Positions 6,672-9,311 of a stretch of 9,311 bases of DNA are shown in pieces (within the stretch, counting starts at the first letter, position 1; each line of letters starts with the position of its first letter). Below the pieces are notes generated by a model. It saw nothing but the letters and a program-made list of their open reading frames with translations. It did not search any database and was not told the origin of the DNA. This stretch comes from Elusimicrobiota bacterium (GTDB taxonomy: Bacteria > Omnitrophota > Gorgyraeia > Zapsychrales > Fredricksoniimonadaceae), in the NCBI GenBank assembly GCA_012514595.1, contig JAAYZZ010000018.1, positions 1-9,311 of the forward strand. The letters are read 5' to 3'. Position numbers and translations under genes: made by a program.

Positions 6672-7919
6672 TCAGAAATATTCATTAAAGAAATTCTCAA
6701 CGCGGCCCCGGACCAGGTCGACCCAGTCCTTGGGCTTGCGACTGTCAAAAAGATACCGCAGCCCTCCGCGATACCCCATCTCGGCCAGACTCGTCGCCAC
6801 CGAATAGAGCGCGGAATTGTTGAGACCCGGAATGTTGCGCGCCATCACGACCGGCAGGCCGACCGCATCCTCGATGCGCTCCATGAGCCCGGTCAGGATG
6901 GCCCCTCCGCCGGACATCACGATCCCCCGCTTGATCTGCCCCTCCTGGCCGGAGGCCGCGACGGAATCCTGGATATGCCTGATCAGCTCCCTGACGTCCT
7001 GCTCGATGATCCCGTCGATCGTCGAACGCTGAAGCGGCACAAAACCCTCCTCGCGCTTGACCAAAACCTCTTCGGGGGCCCCGGGATGCCCGGAAGCCCC
7101 GACACGGCCGTAGGTCTTCTTGATATCTTCCGCCAAGTCCAGAGGAAGTCCCATCTCCTTGGAAAGCATCCGGGTGAGCCGTCCCCCGCCAAAGAGAGCC
7201 CGGCTGAAATGCTTGAGAAGCCCATCCTTAAAAACAAGGATGTCCGTCCGTTCGGCCCCCAGGTCGACAAGAACGCACCCCTCGACCCGGTCCTGACGCT
7301 CGACGACGGCCTCGGCCAGGGCCTCCATATTGAAAACGATCCGGCCGATCTCATACCCGGCCTGCCGCACCACACGGGTGAGGTTCCGCATCCTGGTATT
7401 GTTCATGACGACGAGAAAGACCTCGACCTCCAATTTCCGTCCATAAAGACCGACGGGATCATTGGCGATCCCGACATCATCGACCTTGAAATGCCGGACA
7501 AGGTCGGTCACGACCTCCTCATCGATCCTGACCCCCAGGAGGCGCGCCTGTTTCCGAGCCGCCCGGATATCGGCCGGAACGATCATCTTGTTCCCGCGCT
7601 CGACAAGAGGGATCACCGCCCGGCTCATGCGGATATCGACCATATCCCCCCCGACACCCAGATAGACATCAGAGAAACGGATCTTTGTCCGACGGGTGAG
7701 CATCTCCAGGGCCTCACCGACCGCGGCAGAGGCCTGCCCGATATCGTTCACAGAATCCCCCCGGATACCCCGGGTCTCCACCTCATGAACGGCGAGGATC
7801 TCGAGGTTCTCGGCATCTTTGGCGCGCGAAAGACACGCCTTGATCCGGGAGGCGCCGATATCAAGTCCGCAATAGAAACGGTCCTTGAAGAACTTCTGGA
7901 GAACGGGCCAACGCATCAT
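6672..7919 (-). CDS. ftsA: Cell division protein FtsA
   Basis: FtsA is the actin-like ATP-binding protein that tethers FtsZ filaments to the inner membrane and recruits later divisome proteins. In 415 residues it shows the phosphate-1 loop CGLDIGASRIK (17-27), the FtsA-specific SHS2/1C domain (about 85-165), phosphate-2 VLVDLGAERTDI (216-227) and the adenosine motif GIVMSGGGAILTGL (332-345). It ends in an amphipathic helix, WVDLVRGRVENFFNEYF (399-415), the expected membrane-targeting sequence. The start ATG at 7919 overlaps the ftsQ stop by ATGA; a second in-frame ATG follows immediately at 7916. It directly follows ftsQ as in the dcw cluster, but ftsZ does not follow. Confidence 0.97.
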   Translation of the reverse strand: MMRWPVLQKFFKDRFYCGLDIGASRIKACLSRAKDAENLEILAVHEVETRGIRGDSVNDIGQASAAVGEALEMLTRRTKIRFSDVYLGVGGDMVDIRMSRAVIPLVERGNKMIVPADIRAARKQARLLGVRIDEEVVTDLVRHFKVDDVGIANDPVGLYGRKLEVEVFLVVMNNTRMRNLTRVVRQAGYEIGRIVFNMEALAEAVVERQDRVEGCVLVDLGAERTDILVFKDGLLKHFSRALFGGGRLTRMLSKEMGLPLDLAEDIKKTYGRVGASGHPGAPEEVLVKREEGFVPLQRSTIDGIIEQDVRELIRHIQDSVAASGQEGQIKRGIVMSGGGAILTGLMERIEDAVGLPVVMARNIPGLNNSALYSVATSLAEMGYRGGLRYLFDSRKPKDWVDLVRGRVENFFNEYF

Positions 7920-8686
7920 CTCTTCATCTTTCTGGCGACCAGCGGATCGCCGAGACGCAGATCAATATATTTGATCTCTCCCATGATGAGCCCCGCCCGC
8001 CCCATCATCCCGGCGAGGACCCGGACCTGAGCCCGGGCCCGGGACTCGTCAAGATAGACATCGATCATGGTCTTGCCGGAACCGATACTGCAAACGATCT
8101 TTTCAGGATCGTGCATGTCGATCTCCAGGACCTTCAGATCCTTAAGCTCTGCGTAATGGACGAACTCCTCCAGGATCCCCTGAACAGCGATCACGTCCCG
8201 GGACGGGACAGAACGCCCCTCGATGGAGAGTCCTTTCACGACGGGAAGATCACCCGTCTCCTCAAAGACAGCCGGAGAGACCAGGACACCGTCGGTGCAC
8301 AGGACCATCGTCCCTGCCGGGGTCGCCACCCGCGACAGGGCCTCGCGCGGGACGCCCTGGACCAGGATCGCGTCGGGAAGCCGACGGACCAGCTGGAGAC
8401 CGCCGATGCGCGGATACCGCTGACGAACGAGATTCTCTACACGGGAAAGGTCGGCCTCAAAAATATTCTTCCCCTTGAGCGTCTCGGCCTCCTTCACCTC
8501 GAGGGACCCCAGACGCTCGTCGACAACAACGTCTTTGATAAGAAAAAGCCCCTCCCCTTTCAGGAAGGAGCGTACGGCCTGGACCCCGAAGACACCCGCG
8601 ACAAGGACAAGGAGCACGAGAGCGATCTGGAAAAAGACCTCAAGATTTATGGTCAGCGGTCTCGACTGCGGTCTTTTTCTTGCCAT
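7916..8686 (-). CDS. ftsQ: Cell division protein FtsQ/DivIB
   Basis: FtsQ is a single-pass divisome protein that links early cytoplasmic and late periplasmic division proteins through FtsB-FtsL. The 256 residues show a short basic cytoplasmic tail (MARKRPQSR), one membrane span (about 17-37), then a POTRA-type domain (about 47-115, FLIKDVVVDE...NIFEADLSRVENLVRQRYPRI) and a beta domain ending in IDLRLGDPLVARK (241-253), the typical C-terminal motif. The ATG at 8686 lies inside the end of ddl, a 47-nt overlap, with only a weak GGA/GAG ribosome site. No later in-frame ATG would keep the membrane span, so this start is preferred. The order ddl-ftsQ-ftsA is standard. Confidence 0.94.
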   Translation of the reverse strand: MARKRPQSRPLTINLEVFFQIALVLLVLVAGVFGVQAVRSFLKGEGLFLIKDVVVDERLGSLEVKEAETLKGKNIFEADLSRVENLVRQRYPRIGGLQLVRRLPDAILVQGVPREALSRVATPAGTMVLCTDGVLVSPAVFEETGDLPVVKGLSIEGRSVPSRDVIAVQGILEEFVHYAELKDLKVLEIDMHDPEKIVCSIGSGKTMIDVYLDESRARAQVRVLAGMMGRAGLIMGEIKYIDLRLGDPLVARKMKR

Positions 8687-9311
8687 AACTCATGTCCACA
8701 AGAGTTAAACAAAGCTTCGAAAAATCGAGGCCTGCGGCGCGCGCCGCCTTCGGAAGAAGGCTTGTCTGCGTGAATCCTGGAATGGTGTTCACCTCCAGAA
8801 CAAATGGACGGTGGTCCTGCGTAAGGATGACATCCGCCCTCCCGAATCCGTCGCACCCGAGCGCCCGATATGCCTTGAGGGCCTCGGCCTGTACGATCGC
8901 GGCCAGAGGTTCTGACAGGCGGGCCGGGACATCATACCGGGTGGTCCTGGCCTGATACTTGGCCTCAAAATCAAAAAAGGACTTCTCCGCGACAACCTCT
9001 ACGACGGGAAGCGGCGCCTGTCCGAGGATGCCGACCGTCATCTCCCGGCCCTGAACATGCTCCTGGATGAGAACATCCCCCCCGAAGGTCAAGGCCTGCG
9101 CAACCCCCTCCTTGAGGGCCGGCTCATCCCCGGCAAGGACGACCCCGATGCTGGAGCCCTCGCAGGCGGGTTTGACGACCAGAGGATATCCCCCCAGAAG
9201 CTCGACAGTACGGCCCACATCAAAAGAATGGGATCTGACCACAACGGTCCTCGGCACGAGGACCCCGGCCTCCTCGAAGATCCTCTGTGACAAAACTTTA
9301 TTAAAGGCCGC
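8640..9311 (-). CDS. ddl: D-alanine--D-alanine ligase, C-terminal part (5' end beyond the right edge)
   Basis: Ddl joins two D-alanines with ATP for the peptidoglycan stem peptide. The visible 223 residues cover the central and C-terminal ATP-grasp domains: YPLVVKPACEGSSIGV (42-57 of the visible part), the QEHVQGREMTVGIL segment (83-96), FDFEAKYQA (113-121), GRADVILTQDHRPFVLEVNT (157-176) with the metal-binding D and E-x-N, and PGFTQTSLLPKAA (178-190). The frame is open through the last base of the window (AAFNKVLSQRIF, as in family members), so about 90-100 N-terminal residues are missing. A TTG at 9293 could be mistaken for a start but is internal. The 3' end overlaps ftsQ by 47 nt. Confidence 0.95.
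   Translation of the reverse strand, partial: AAFNKVLSQRIFEEAGVLVPRTVVVRSHSFDVGRTVELLGGYPLVVKPACEGSSIGVVLAGDEPALKEGVAQALTFGGDVLIQEHVQGREMTVGILGQAPLPVVEVVAEKSFFDFEAKYQARTTRYDVPARLSEPLAAIVQAEALKAYRALGCDGFGRADVILTQDHRPFVLEVNTIPGFTQTSLLPKAARAAGLDFSKLCLTLVDMSYGKKKTAVETADHKS

Noticed and set aside
5245..6807. A 520-codon open frame on the plus strand across queA and the receiver gene
   Set aside because: It is antisense to two genes with full sets of family motifs, is arginine/proline-rich without recognisable domains, and is a common by-product of GC-rich coding DNA.
6975..8030. A 351-codon plus-strand frame antisense to ftsA and the end of ftsQ
   Set aside because: The composition (aspartate, proline and histidine rich) is that of a mirrored frame, and both sense genes are certain.
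9291..9293. TTG as the start codon of ddl
   Set aside because: The reading frame and Ddl-like residues (AAFNKV) continue to the window edge, and the N-terminal domain is otherwise missing.

Overview
The window carries one strand of genes, all transcribed on the minus strand (right to left in window coordinates). It holds eight complete protein genes, one Ddl gene cut by the right edge and a 16S rRNA gene cut by the left edge. Protein-coding DNA is GC-rich, and the few intergenic gaps hold well-formed sigma70-type promoters. The 16S fragment (start ...GGCGGCGTGGATTAGGCATGCAAGTCGAGCG, ATACAGAGGTCTCGAGCGTTGTTCGGAT around the 530 loop) resembles sequences of the Planctomycetes-Verrucomicrobia-Chlamydiae superphylum. 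My best guess is Omnitrophota (old OP3) or a close relative; this comes from memory of motifs, not from an alignment.

Layout in transcription order (right to left). (1) The tail of a division and cell wall (dcw) cluster: ddl (partial), ftsQ, ftsA. (2) Where ftsZ commonly follows ftsA, there is instead a stand-alone CheY-like receiver gene, followed with an ATGA overlap by queA (queuosine synthesis). (3) After a 70-bp gap with its own promoter comes a ferritin-like/VIT1 fusion membrane protein (MbfA type), overlapped by tgt (second queuosine gene), in turn overlapped by an MFS exporter of the DHA3 type. (4) An AT-rich 86-bp gap with a strong promoter that would give an almost leaderless mRNA, then a class II aldolase and a small PC4-family nucleic-acid-binding protein. 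(5) A ribosomal RNA control region with tandem promoters P1 and P2, an upstream A-rich tract with an inverted repeat, a boxA antitermination signal, and the first ~668 nt of 16S rRNA.

Functionally this is mostly housekeeping: peptidoglycan precursor ligation and divisome assembly (Ddl, FtsQ, FtsA), wobble-base modification of tRNA (QueA acts after Tgt in the pathway), iron handling (ferritin-VIT) and rRNA synthesis. I found no mobile element, CRISPR array, tRNA or plainly new defence or metabolic system. The points most worth a second look are the absence of ftsZ next to ftsA with a receiver protein in its place, the near-leaderless aldolase promoter, the missing terminator between the PC4 gene and the rRNA promoter, and the structured region around rRNA P2.
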